Source: Monarcha castaneiventris obscurior
Lineage: Eukaryota > Chordata > Aves > Passeriformes > Monarchidae
Direction: 5' to 3'
NCBI GenBank assembly: GCA_026261815.1
Contig: JAMPIT010000059.1
Span: 14,184,001 to 14,248,000, forward strand
DNA length: 64,000 nt
Numbering within the stretch: position 1 is the first letter of the stretch; every line of letters begins with the position of its first letter. Below the pieces are notes generated by a model. It had not been told where the DNA came from. It saw nothing but the letters and a program-made list of their open reading frames with translations, and made no database searches. The position numbers and the translations under genes are program-made. Of this stretch, positions 10,979-24,700 are shown in pieces.

Positions 10979-13900
10979 CTAAAATGAGATAAGAAAAAGT
11001 AAAGAAAACAAATAAGTAATCCACACTGAGTTGCCTCACAATAATTAATACAAAGCAAGTTTGGTTATGTAAATACAAATCACATGCATTTTTAGTTTAT
11101 ATGCTCATAACAACCAGGGAAACTACCAGGCACTCAAGTTCAACACCACTTGTCAGAGTTCACTCATGCTAAGCTGACAAAGAGAAACAGACCCTCCTGA
11201 ATAACACATTAAATGTATTTTGCAATGAGTGTAAAAAAGAACAAACCCCTTGCCACCCTCATGATATATTTTACTTCTGTGGCATCTCACCCTGTACTAA
11301 AGCATTGCTATTTTCCTGAACACATTTTTGGTAGTAAAACTACCCTTGTGACACAGGTTGTGAGGTACAGGAAATTCTCAGAGTATTTGAACACTAATTT
11401 TTTGTGGTGCTGCTGACCTGTGCTCAGGTCCATTCATGTTTGCCTTCCAAACAAAAATTCTCATTAGAATAGACTGGTTTGAATACAACTGGGAAATGTG
11501 TTGAATTAGAACAGAATTTAGCAAGGCTTCTATAGTGACAGAGGCAAAATTTTGTCCTTGACATGTCACAGAACTCTTAAAAGCCCCTTGGTCTATCTCA
11601 TCAGCCAAAAAAGCAACTTGCATGTGTTTGCCTTATTAAAAATGACCAAAACCATTTAAACAAAAAACCCAAGAAAGCGACAATCCAATTAGCCAGCCTG
11701 CATGTTCAGCAACATTATTATGGTTGCCTGACAACCACTGGGAGGTGTGCCTAAAGCCAAGTGAAAGGATGAATGAAAAGATCTGTGTCAGATTCCGATA
11801 GATGGGAGGAAGTCTCTTTTCTGGCACGGTTTATACCAGGACATTTTATTTGGACTTAATTTTCCCTTCATTAAGGATCAAGTCCTTTATTTGTGTGAGC
11901 AGGCTTTTATATAACTGGGCAATGGAAGCAAAACTGCACCTATGAGTGCTGCTATTCCACATAAAAGTAATCTCCAGCAGCATGTCCCACCATATCCATA
12001 GCCTCTGCATCAGCCCAGCACATCCTTACCTCAGGGAACTTTGTCCTCCTCCAACCAGAAAACATGGACAGCAAATGCATCAAGCATTAAAAGGCTAAAG
12101 AGTTTTAATAATAAGACTTAAAAATCCCTAGCAGCTACTGAAATCAACTGGCACACACACCTTTAGTATTGCCTAAGTCAAACTCATGTCACTGACTAAA
12201 ATTCAACTGAAAACATAAGCAGCACCTTTGTACAGTACTTCAGTGGAGGCTGCTGAGCCCCAAAGACAGGCCGTAAACACACATAACATTTGCACAGGCT
12301 GGCAGCAAGCAAGGGAATGATGTACTCTATAGTGGTATTCTGGTGCAATGTTGGCAGGAGAAGAAAAATACAAAAATCATTGCCAGAGTTATCACAAATT
12401 TTGAACACCCTGTGCCATGCTGGAGGCAGAAGTTTGGAGCAAAGTTAGATGGAGACTAAAGGAAATCTTGGAATCAAATTAGTGCTTCAGGGGAAGAAAT
12501 GCTACTGTGCAGAAACAATGACTAGTCTATCTCTAAAGGGAGAACTGTAAATTAAAAAGGAGGCAAGGGTAAGTTAACCGATGTTAATAAGGGCTGCTAG
12601 CCAAAAAAATAAATATGCACATTTTTAACACTATACCTTCACAGTCCTCTATTTTGAGAGAAAGGACTTAAAAATCTTGAACCTAGAACTGAAACACACA
12701 ATCCTGCATTTATCTTGGCGATAACTGTAGATTTACAGCACAGATACACTGCCTTGAAATTTGGGGTCTTTCTGTGGTGGAACAACTGTCCCACATCATC
12801 CTCAAAGTTAGCTGCAAATACAAACAAGAGTGCTCCAAGAAGTGGACTCTGAGCCTTTAGAATATTTTTTAGGCATATATAGTATTTAGGCAAGTACAAA
12901 AATAGTGGTAAAGATGGGAAGATTAAGTCAAAATAACTAAGCTGCTGGAGAAACATCAAAATGTAACCTTTCCAATTTTCAAGCCAACCATGAAAAAAAA
13001 TTAACTCATTTAACAATCACACTGAGGCTACAGCCTTTTTACCTGTGCCGCTCTGTAGTCTCAAAAGGATAGTCTCAGGGCTTTTGTCCACTAAACAATC
13101 TACTAGAGCATCCCAAACACAGTCTTGAGATAAAATTACAGAAGATCAAACTAACAGAGGAAATAGGACTGGAGCAGCAGGTGGTAAAAGAAGATAAGAA
13201 GTACAATAACTAACTCCAGTGTAGTGTTCAGCTTCAAGGTTTTCTGCATACATTCTTGTGCATAACTGCCCTAGGTCAAAGAGGGGAAGGGAGGAAAAAA
13301 ACTCCCTGACACATCTGGATTACATCTCTACTACTCTATGTTATAATGTGTGCTTATGTCTTTGGTGAGTAATCTAACTACTCAGGACACAAACTGAACT
13401 GGTTAACAGGTCTATGAAGTACGTAAGCGAGGATGAATAATACCTCCAGTATTGGATAAACTCGTACAAAATGCACATAGAAGTGTACATCAAAAAATCC
13501 ACAAATGAAAGTGCATTGTTAAATCCCATTTACAGAAACCCTGAAAGACAAACACGATAGTCTTAAAGTTAAGAGACTAATTTAAGACATTTTGCTGGAA
13601 AGAGGTATTCTCTCCCCCCGTTGCAAACACGTTCATTTAAAAAATGCTAAAGTCATATTTCTTCTCATGGAGCACTGTCGAGTGTAGAACATCACTGAGC
13701 CAAACTAGCAGGCATTTGCTCAAAGGTAAGATCTAAGTCTACCTCTCATCTCTGGCCACTCCCTTCCCACTACCCACATCGCAAACAGGCTGGTACACTT
13801 TCATTATGGAGCACCGCCATGCTGCACATTTAAAACGCTGAATCGTTTATAGTGCTTCTTATATCTAGACAGATTTACAGTCAGTCACACCAGTATCACT

Positions 13901-16507
13901 TGCACATCACATCAATATAAATAAGGTAGGAGAGAAGTATTTAACAGACTCAAGTTTTCTGTTGTGGCTGAGTTTGCAAAGCGTCAGGCTTCCAATAGAC
14001 TTTACAGTGCAACATCTTTGCTGTTTTCTCACATTCAAATCTTTACTCCTATCAGAAGCAGGCACACACATCAATGCTGCCCACATGGCACTGCCAGAAA
14101 GAAAAAAAGGCACAACATCGCTCGTTTGAGGCATGACAGTGTAATAACCTCATATCAAGTCCATACATATGCTTTTTGTCCTCCTCTCCCTTCTTGCACG
14201 TTCCAGACTTTGTTATCTCTACGTAAAAGTCACTCTGAAGAACAGCATCTCTCAATACACTATGCTCAGTTAGCTTACTAAGCTTTCTATTGTAATGGCC
14301 AATACAGAAACGCTCACTTTGCTGAAAAAAAATAGCCCCACTTTAAGCTAGAGCAAAATGTTGATGTGTCAACCTTTGGGTTTAAACATGCAATATGACT
14401 GAACACTAATTGCCCTAATTGAGCCAAAAACTGCCCACTTATTTAATCCTGAAGCTGCCACTTCAGGAAGGGCTTTAGTTTGACATATGCAAAATAAGGA
14501 GAGGGACTAACAAGAGAAGTTTGTATCATGGCAAAGCAATGAACTGACTGACGTGCTCATTTCAAATTCAGGCCTACCTGGTGTGAACAGCAGAGCAATT
14601 TCCATCACACAGTACAGCATTCGTGTTGCACTGTGTTTGGGGCAAGGGGAATAGTGTATTCCAACTGGTGGTCATACACCATCATTGAAATGCAGCCATA
14701 ACAGACTCATCTGACAAAATTGGTCTTGCCTTACTCTTACCAAAAACAATTAAAAAGCAGTATTTTACTACACCTGAAAGCATGGCTTAATAAGGAACTC
14801 AGTCTAAGGAAAACAATCACTTTTCCAATCCTATCTCCAGAACCTGGGCTCTCATGACTGCACTGTGGTTACAGCTCAATATTATCTTCAAGCAGCAACT
14901 TAAGTGTCCTTCAGTTTCAGCACCATTTCTGAGCAGAACGATGGCGTTTGCCTTGCAGTGCTGTGACAAGTTCTGGAACTGAACTAAAACTTGCCACCTT
15001 CTTTGAACACCTGCTACTTTGGCCAATTACTTAATCATGAGGAGAACTTCCGTAAAATTCTGCCACAGCAATTTCCTCCTTGGAAATAAAAGGTGTCATT
15101 TACTGCCTTTTTGCAGTTGTGTTGGATTCCCCATCCACAGCCTTACTGCCTAAGGGAGCTGCTAGCCTAGTGCCAGAAATACTGTCACAGCATTCCCCTT
15201 CCAGAAAGGTGCCATTGCAAAAGTCTTAAATTAGTAAGACAATTCAAATGAACAAATAATCAGATGTTAAGTCAAACTTAGACTACCTCCAAACTTAAAA
15301 ACAATAAAGCTTTTATTATATTACATGGTTGGTAAAAGTACCATGAAGACAAGAGAACCAAATATGTTTTGTTAGTGGAACTAACCTGAACCTACACTAC
15401 TGCACAATGCAGTTCTCAATTTCCGCATACACCCACCATGCACTGCTTCATACAGGGAGAAAGACTGACCTTGGAGGAAGGACAAAATTCTTAGGAAAAA
15501 ACAGTGAAAATATATTCACTCCCTCTCTACTGAAAATTTATAATTGAAATACAAAAGCATTAACTAGGGGGTAGACTTCCAAGCTCGTTTAACTACATGA
15601 AAAGAAAATCCTTACTTTGGAAGCCATATCAGAAAAAAGTAGACAAGTAAACTAAAGACAGATACGCAATAACTGGATTCCATAAATATGTTCACTTGTT
15701 GAAACATTACTTGGAAGAGATACTGCTGTACTTAGCCTTACAGTTCACTAAAGTGAATCCAATTAATCCAAGTGCAATTTCTACTTTTAGACACCACTAT
15801 TTCAAAAAATGCTATTTTTATAGCATATATCTTACTGCCATTTATTTTTCTCATATCACTATTAGGTTCACTGTTCAAATTTTAAAAATAAAATTTAAAA
15901 ATTCAATATGTTTCAGGCATTAAAACAATTTTGCAATTGTCCCCACTTAGTCATTTGCAGAGACTCAATTTTATGATTTCATTTTTCTTTAATTAATGTC
16001 ACTGATTTTTGCTGGGTGAGAGCACTTTCTTGAGACCACAAAGATACACAGGAGTTAAGGAGAACACAGTCATGAAGGTTTGGAAACATGCACTAACAAA
16101 AGTAAAGATATTGAAAAAAGTTGGCAAGTTGGATAAAACAAAAGCAGTGAAGTTACATGAACAACAAACTCCAAGTGCCATCTTTAGCATTACAAATATT
16201 AAAAAAAATAAATTCCAAAGCTACAGAGATGAGAAAGTACGTGTAGCATTCAAATCTAGCAAGCACTCAATGGGGTTTGTTACTAGTAGACCTGTGTTGT
16301 CAATACCACACCAAGCTTTCCTCTTGCCCTGCTGCTTAGATGGCTGCACTTCAGTGTTTGACTTCAAGTGAAAGAGGAGCAACTATACAAAAGTAAGGTT
16401 CCCTCCTCTCCAAGACCAACAGAGTTGTGAGATGAAGCTCCCTGCATCTTCACACACCATGGAGCAAGCAAAGGTAGCATGTTCCACATATTAGGATTCA
16501 TTTGAAT

Positions 16508-16715
16508 ATCCAAAAAAAAATCCCAACCAAAACCCAAACCACTAGCCGAAAAATTAAAAAAAAAAAAAAACCAAAAAAAACCCCACCCCAAACCAAAACA
16601 ACATAAACCAAACCCCATAAACAACAACAAGAAAACAAACAGAAAAGCCCCCCTCAAAACCCAAACACACACCACCCCAAAATAAAGGGGCGGGGGGGAG
16701 GGGGGAAGGAAAAAG
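16508..16715. repeat. A/C-rich low-complexity block ending in a G-rich run
   Basis: From about 16508 to 16685 the plus strand is almost only A and C, including a 17-base A-rich run near 16.56 kb. It is followed at once by GGGG-C-GGGGGGG-A-GGGGGG at 16687-16705, which meets a four-run G-quadruplex pattern. An apparent 141-codon minus-strand ORF here is the low-complexity translation of this block. Confidence 0.95.
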
Positions 16716-19700
16716 CTCGAATCTTTTCCATTGGACCTACTGGCAGTGCCCTGTGGGGCCTGACAAGGGGGAAGATGCATAATTAACATTCATTAAACCA
16801 TCCAACTTCCTCCACTAACTGCAGTTTCACACACAAACAGCAATAATCACAAGGAGCACCTCAGTGTGCTTTGAGGCCAACCAAGTGGCAAGGCTGGAGA
16901 CTTCCCTCCCTGCTCCTCAATCTCTAGGCACAAGCTAAGATCAGGCTGCATTTCACACTGACTTCCAGCAACCTTGCCTGCTGGGTTCATACCAGTGAGG
17001 TTGGCAATACTGGTTCCCTCTCACTTCCAAGCATTCTCTGAACAAAGATTATATTTTAAATTACCTCCTTACTGCACAGTGAATTTGTAAGGAGGGTTTA
17101 GCTTGAAGTTGCCTGAAATCCTGGGTTTTCAGATAAAAACCAGAAGTTGCAAGGGAATTCAGAAACACTTGTATCAGTAATTCAGAGTGCTCTAGCCTTC
17201 TCATAACCTAGAGATGCATCTTCAAATTTCTGCCACTATCCCTGAGGAGTTTCAGCTGAGATGCCAGAGAAGGCAGTTCATTTCTAAAAGGGCTCTGGGA
17301 GAGAAAAGATACCAACTGATCTTAAGATAAAAATCCATATAATCACTGTCAACAATAAACAACCACAATCAGAACAATAATTCATTCTTTAGATAAAACT
17401 GGCAAGCATAATTTATTTATTTTTAAAACAACTTTGTGTCTTATTACATCTCTCTTTTCTTTTTCTTATGTTTCTTTTAAATCTGCAACAGTCTTATCTT
17501 AAAAATCCACATACTGATAACTTACTTTTCAACGTTAACAAGAAAATAATATTCTGTATGCCAACAACTTTTTCCAACAACACTAACTGAAACAATTACT
17601 TATAAAGTGCTCTCAGTCCAGCGAAGCAGAGCAACAGTAAATAAAGACTACGGTCTATTCTTTTGCTTCAAACCCAGTGAAACAGTACTCTGCAAAATTA
17701 GTAAGCCTGAACTCTTGTTAGCATTTCAACTGGGGAATCTCCTCTTACCCTAAAGAGAAACATCCTTTCCTGTAATTTTAAAAAATATTCTGTGAGGGAG
17801 AACAAGTAGCATCATTTGCTACTTCTTTCAGCACAGATGAATTTTCAGATGGCTTACTTGTATACCTAGTATAAAATATGTATTCCCTGAAAAACAGTAA
17901 AAAAAGAGAGGTAGCTGTATTCATCTTTCAATATTCAGACAGTTCAGTTATGGAAGTTCACATTTGCAGAGCATCTACAGCAACAAAAGGGGGCTGAGTG
18001 GACAATGAAGCAAGTAAAAGTGCAGCTACTGGGAAAAAAAGTACATCTACGCCTCTGTACATCTTCAGATGCCATGTACTGAACAGGACTAAACATTTTA
18101 TTCATAAATGCAACAAATTCTATTATTTTAACAACTGAAAGAAACAACTGCATAAACAAAAATAGAAATTTCTTTTTTCCCTCAGTACATTCCTAACTGT
18201 ACCTGCCATGTCAGTGCATATGTCAGCATGTCATTACTATGACCCAGCTGCTTGCAAGTCTGCTCAGTGGGTGGCTGAAAAGTTGGTATTTTGTGTCTTT
18301 GACACACTTGTTTTGAAATCCAGCATTCATTAAATTACCACCTAAAGCGATTTATTAAGAGGACCTGCTTACAGCAAGACAAATTTTCCTAGACTGCCTT
18401 GCTCACCAGGTTTTATATAAAAGTTGTACCAGGAAGGGTAGGTATATAAATGCCAATGTGTTTTGTTCACAACATCCAAGCACATGGTTATTTTGGAGCC
18501 TTAAACACCTCTAGGCTTGATTCAGTGGTGCTGCGCCTCATGTGCGGCTGCAGTTTAGCAATTCCTCATTTTGTATGAAAGCCAACAGTACCAAATCAGA
18601 ACAGAAGAGATTCTGTACTTGCTTTCCAGTGATTTGAAACAACATGGGTGAACAAAAAAAGACTTTTGGTTCATTCAGTGAAGTTTTATTTTGCACAACC
18701 CCTATAAATATGAAAATGGTTTTATGGAATTGGATTAAAAAGAAAAAAATAAATGAATCAGACAAGGTATGTTCACGGGAATGACGAGCTTCACTTTACA
18801 CACATTTTGATATTGGCTTTCACTAATAATTTCAGAACATATGGTGCTCTCCTCTTGCTAGATATTTGTGCATTTACTCACTACAGAAAAGCAGACTTAC
18901 TAGGAGTCAAGATGGCACAAAGCTTTTTGGGAACACAAGTACAACTCAAGTTTTCCCACCCAAAGGAGAATCTAGTTCTGTGTTTCTTAGGGGCAGGAAG
19001 GAGAATGCCTGGGGAATACACTCCAGAGTCAGGCTCATGCTTTTGCTGCAGTAGGGAGGCAAAAGACAACTGATGGGGCACAGCTTTTCCTAAGCCTCAG
19101 CAGGAACTACCACTACTTCACACAGCCCTTCCCATTGGCACAGCAATAGAAACAGTGGCAACAGCTTCCAGCTACTCACTGCCTGGGTGATGCCACCTGT
19201 GCTGGGTGAAGATAAGGCTGGAGGACATCAGGCAAGCAAAGGGAAATGTCAAGGGCGTGAGTTTCTGTTGCACTGACTCAGATCCACCAAAACAGTGTTG
19301 TGTAATCTAATTTTTCTTTTTTTCCTCCAGAAGTTCCCAGACCTGCCTCATGCCTTTTTGCCAAGCTCAAAGCAATGGAGGCAGAGCAGACTATTACTTG
19401 CTGATGGAATAGGACCAGCTCACAGAAGAATGAGAGGAAAACAGTTTTGCACCACCTCAGTTATATGACACTTCTCCAGATTTTCCTCATGCAGAATCTC
19501 AGACAACAGAAGAGTTATATTTTGTCACCTGAACTCTTTCACTCTTGTATGTTCAGGCTCATGTTAGTGAGAAAAAATTTAACAGTTTATTAACTATCAG
19601 CAAGACTCATCAACTGTTGCTACAACTGCAATACTAAGAGAACACTGAACAGAGAATGAACATTGCCCATCACATTAATAATCAATGCTTTCTAATCCCA

Positions 19701-20505
19701 AACAGAATTAGTTGTAGGTATATGGAGAAATCCAAATCTATTCCAAACAGATATTACCTGTAGGTACATGGACAAAGCATAATCAAGTATCTCCTTTATA
19801 TTTTCTGATATTTAAAAAAGGAAAAACTGTAAGAAGTCATTAAAATAAGAGATTTTTTTGTTTATAATTGATTATTTGTCCATGTTCATTGCTAGTTTAT
19901 GCTAAAATTCCACTTACTATCTGGAGACCTATGCTGACATTCACATAACATTTAATCCAGTCAGAATTCCTCTCCAGACTGTGTTCATAAGGTCTTGGAA
20001 TTGCTGCCCGTTTTGTTTGTGAAGCAGACTTGCTGGGTTCATTCATCTTCCATTATGCCAAATTTTTTGTTTTTCCAAAATGAAATTGGAATGATATAAA
20101 AATACAACAGCCCGCATAATCCATCTTGTATTTTTCGGTTGTTTTTCAAAGAGGAAGGGATTTAGCAATGTGGTTTAAAACATTTTGTTTGAACAGGACC
20201 ATCCACAAATATAATCCTGAGGTACTCTGCAATTCAGTTACCACTGAAATTAAAATCACAGCTTTATATTCAGTATGGGAACATTCATCTTTGTGAATAC
20301 AGAAGGCCTGCTGATTCCACAAAACACATACATTAAATCATTCAGAGCACCAATCATGCTGCTGTCTACCCATTTGTTACATCCTCAGATGAGCTGCAGT
20401 GGAAAGAACTGGAAGGTCACAGCTACTAAGAGGAATTAGGATTGAGCAGAGTAGAAAGAGGACAGGAACCAGGCTGAATTTATGAAATCAGGGCTTTCTT
20501 TGCTT

Positions 20506-20524
20506 GGGGGGGGAGGGGGGGTGG
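20506..20524. repeat. G-run, potential G-quadruplex
   Basis: Eight G, one A, seven G, then TGG on the plus strand, which is the template strand for PHLPP1. The run lies about 360 bp downstream of the first LRR exon's donor. The transcript would carry the C-rich complement. Confidence 0.9.
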
Positions 20525-20882
20525 TAACAGAAAACTTCTTCACTTGGTCACATGCAATACTGTTCCTACCTAGAATGGCTCCCTTTGATGGGCAGCTCGC
20601 CAACTCATGCTCACATGAGTCAAAGGCTGAAGAACTGCAGTCTGGCCTCAGTAGTAGATAAAAACACATTATGAAAATTGCATTTTGGGCTGAAAATATC
20701 CTTCTATTTACAAGAAAAACATTAAGTTTCTTATGAAAGCCAGTCTGTTTCTAACACACAAAGTTAACCAATTTCTGTCAGGCCAATTCCATAAGAGGAG
20801 GTAGTAATTTTTAGGAAAGTTTCTGTGTATCATGGCTCCAAGGACAGAGGAAGACCAGTGGAACCATACCACTTCACTTTAC

Positions 20883-21049
20883 CTTTGTAATTCACTAAGC
20901 GCTCTACTTGTAGATGGGCTGGGGTTTAGCCTCAGGAAGTTCTGCTTTAAATTGAGATGAGTGAGGTCTTGGCTATAAAACAGGTTGGCAGGCAGGTGCT
21001 CCAGGCTGCAGCATGAAAGATCCACAGAGCTTATGCGTTGTGATGCAAC
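20883..21049 (-). CDS. PHLPP1: PHLPP1 coding exon: first leucine-rich repeats
   Basis: This 167-nt exon follows the acceptor TTGACTTCCAG and precedes the donor GTAAAGTG. It enters in phase 0 and leaves after two bases (AG) of an Arg codon. It encodes 55 full codons starting [20 protein letters not shown] and continuing with [20 protein letters not shown]. These are the first two LRRs after the PH domain, with the LxxLxLxxN spacing visible in [10 protein letters not shown]. The tail [14 protein letters not shown] is a less conserved linker before the next LRR. The acceptor lies about 650 bp from the (TA)17 microsatellite. Identity is clear because the LRR start is nearly identical to human PHLPP1 as I recall it. 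Confidence 0.97.
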
Positions 21050-21693
21050 CTGGAAGTCAAGCACAACACCAATATATTAAAATAAAGAACATCTCCTTCA
21101 CCCCTACCAGCACAACATAAACTTTCAAGCACAGCAGAAGCCAGTGCTGGCAAATACAGCTGATCTAACACAGTTTACGTAAGTGTTGCAAGTTATGCCA
21201 TGATCTCTTTCTTGGCCTCAGTGCTTAAACCAGGTCCACAGACAGCTAGCAGGGAGAAAAGAGCAAAGGTGTGTCAAATCAATATGTGAAATGGATCCAT
21301 TCTCATTTATGAAGTCATGCGATACTTTACAACCAGAAAAAAATAAAAGATACTTGACATAAGGTTTAGTTTAGTCCTTTGGGTAGAATTGCCTCCTCCA
21401 AGTGGAGGCGAGGGGTTAGCAGTCATCACCCTGTCTTGGTTTCCTATGCCCATGATGAGTATTAAATGACAGAAGAAGAGTTATCCCATTTACATCTTAC
21501 TGAAGAGAAAAAATAACCCAGCAGCAAAGCACTGAGCACTCATTTCTTCTCAATGAGTTGGAAGACTGTCGAAAAGTGATAAAAAATATGACAAAAGCAA
21601 AACTGAGATTTGGAGGCTTAACACCGTTTTCTAGAAAGAGGAAGGTAAAACAAACACAGTCTGTAGAGGCTAAAAAAATCCCATACCACTGAG

Positions 21694-21696
<3 letters not shown>

Positions 21697-21730
<34 letters not shown>
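21697..21730. repeat. (TA)17 microsatellite
   Basis: Thirty-four bases of uninterrupted TA dinucleotides, about 650 bp upstream (in transcription sense) of the first LRR exon. It yields a meaningless alternating Tyr-Ile stretch when translated. It is likely polymorphic in length. Confidence 0.98.
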
Positions 21731-21731
<1 letters not shown>

Positions 21732-24700
21732 CTGGCATCATTCCACAGAGATCTATAGGCAACTTCTTCAAGTAATGGCAATTCTGCCCCTTTCCAAATC
21801 TCTAGGATACATCTCAGTGAACTACATCCCGCTGTTTTACTTATTTACTAGACTTCACCAAAAATAAATAAATATCACCAGCAAAATCAAAAACAAACCC
21901 AAGACTGCAATGTAGAATGCTTACATTTTCTGTCCAACACTATCAAAAACATTCTTTCATAAGCAGAGTCACAGACATGCTACATGGCAAAGCACCACCA
22001 CACAGTAATGCAAGGCAGTGGGTGGGGATGGTGGGCAAGGAGAAGGAGTCAAATGCTACAAGAAGGAGAGGCATTTTTTGGAGCAGGCATGGTTTAACCA
22101 AAGGAGGAGAAGCAGACAACTTCACCACCATTTTAGACTTCTAGGACCACACCAACAGTGCTCAAATGTGTTCTGTCAGCTGTTTACATCAAAAGAAGCT
22201 ATCGTTTCACCGGCCTTTTATGCTGGGATTCTGGAGGGACAAACACCACATCTGAGGGGCAAAAAGAGGAAAACACTCAACAACTCCTACTCAATACCCA
22301 GTAACGTAAGAGCTTCTCAACTCTGAGGAAGGACACACCACTTAGTCTTCTGGGCAGAGATACAGTCGCTGCCACAAAGTACTCTGAAACTAGAGGCATC
22401 ATGCTTTGAGGAGGTAAGCAAAGTAGCCTGGCACTGAAAGGAAGGCCACAGAAACTTTTTTTCCTCTCCAACGCAAGCTACACAGGCCTTAGAATAAGTG
22501 GTTGCTATTATAAACACACAGCCATAAGCTTCGAGGGGAACAGGCAGTGCAGTGTTTTTCTCCAATGCAACCGTTAATAATCCAGTCCTCCCACATCCAT
22601 TAAAACGCTTGAATTTTTGTTACTCAATTAGTTCAGTCCTTTTGTTACTGTAGCTAGTATTTTTCTTCCCCTTGTAGTATGAGACAAGAATTATTCATAG
22701 GCTATACTGAGCAGTCATTTCTGAATGCTGGGTATTCAGTCCGTTTATGCCCAGTACTGTACAGTTCTGATCACACTGCAAACACAAGAGATGAAAAACT
22801 GCTGACAGCCGTTTAATTAAAAAGGAGGAATGTTTCATTTCAGGTGTAATTCTTGTATATACTGTTGCTCCAACTACTTGCTTGGAATGTGATATGAACA
22901 GCAATAAGCAACCCAGCAATGCTTAGCAAGGCACATAACTCTAAAAATATCTCAAGAGCCAGAAATGGGAACTCTATGTGGGAATCATGATAATGCAGCC
23001 AAACAAGATCAAATATGCAAATTCTACTGTTGCCTCAAAAAAGGATGCAAATCCTTTCTTAAAACTGTCAAACCCTGAGAAATAAATCTAGTTAAAAGTA
23101 ATTTTGTTTTTATAGGTTATATATACTGGTTATTTTTGGTTCGACCTTTTATTAAAAAGGAACACTTTATTATACAAAGCATTTAATTAGTATTTTCAAG
23201 CAATTGACAAATACTGAATGATGCTTCTTCCAGAGAGATAACAGTAAAAGTTGAAACCATATTTTAAAAGGTGTTAGTTCTGAAATCAACTGTAATTTCA
23301 TCAAAGATTTTTTGTTACCAAGCAGTACTCTAAGAATTAACTCCTGAAGTGTTACAAGGAAGGATCATATAAATATGCATAGTTATTCTCACAGGCAGCG
23401 ATGAAGACTGTTCTCTTTTCATTGCTCAATACTGTTCTATAACAAATTCCTACAGAATAGAGCAACAAGATGAAAAACAAAGAAGAGTAATGAAGGAGAA
23501 CATCATCTTAACAATACTGTCTTTCATTCACCACAAACTTTCACCAGTTGTTTTGAAGTTGAATATAGAAATTCTGAAATTACATTGTTCCAAAATTAAA
23601 CAATAAAGGAGTATTTCAATCTTGCAATTGTCTGCAATTGACTTAAATGCAGCAAAACTGCACATGCTTATGTTTGCTATTGTTTATTAAAAGCAAAGAC
23701 TTTTTTGTAAAAGATGATACAGTTGTTTAACAAAGCACTGGGTTTGGTTTCCCTGACTCACTGTGGAGAATCACTGCAGAGATAAGCTGATAAAGGGTGG
23801 GAAAACATTCTGCAGAATATCCCTCACATTCAAAGAATAAAAAGCATCTGGAGAGAAGGAACATTATCTGCAGAAAGTGTATTTCCACTGGAAGAAAACA
23901 AAACGAAAACACTTCACTGTAAATAAATACCTCAACAAGTTATCTGGGCTGCATTCAACACATCCATGTTCCCACAAAAATAGTGAAGAGAGTTGGTGTG
24001 GCAGCACCGCTAGACGGAAAGGCTTTCTAGATACACAGGGAACCTGCATTATGGACTCGTTATGGTTTGTTTGGTGTTTTCTTGTGGAAAACTCATAAGT
24101 ACAGCTGTTTGATATGCTGTATGTACACACATAAAAATAAAACCACAAGCAGCACAATTCACAACTCCGCAGGCAGAAGCCGCCATTGCCCAGACCAACC
24201 CGTCTCAAATGTGTTCTCATCATATCTCAAACTGCACAGAGCCTTCACACTTGTGTCACATGAAGCCACCACTGCATTTCCAGCACCAGGAACACTGAGG
24301 AAAGGGCTGGGGCAGTGACCTTCCCAGACAATGGTACATCACAAGCTCTCAATGGCAGGAGCTACTGCAGGAGCTGTGGAGTCAATGCCTGTCTCTCTAA
24401 GACATGCAACATTTCACAGCCATGCAGCTCAAACACAAAGCAAGATTTCGTACTCTTTGAAGTCCATTTCTCAGTTGGAATATTTAATCATCAAAAAATA
24501 TAAATAAATATGCCTTTTCCATTCCATGGATATGATTTTTAAACACTTTATAGTCTGTCATTGTGTTCCAGTGTCCTCCAGAGTAACACCAGAGGAGTAG
24601 TAATGGGGTAAGGCCACGCTGAATTTTGTACATCAAACTGCAAAGTCCAATGGAAGATTTTTTTTCCCAGTTCCTGTTGCAACCTCAGTTATGCATCCCA

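Larger units (their letters stand above)
10979..20882 (-). other. PHLPP1: PHLPP1 intron (9.9 kb)
   Basis: A GT-AG intron of 9904 bp between the first and second LRR exons. It holds the A/C-rich and G-rich low-complexity block at 16.51-16.71 kb and a G-run at 20.51 kb. The remaining sequence is AT-rich, with no recognised transposon or gene. Open frames in it are short and show no family signature. Confidence 0.88.

Noticed and set aside
16009..16371. 120-codon plus-strand ORF
   Set aside because: It is Lys-rich and AT-driven, with no recognised motif, splice context or promoter. It lies in a PHLPP1 intron.
16364..16789. 141-codon minus-strand ORF rich in Phe, Gly and Leu
   Set aside because: It is the translation of the A/C-rich and G-rich low-complexity block.
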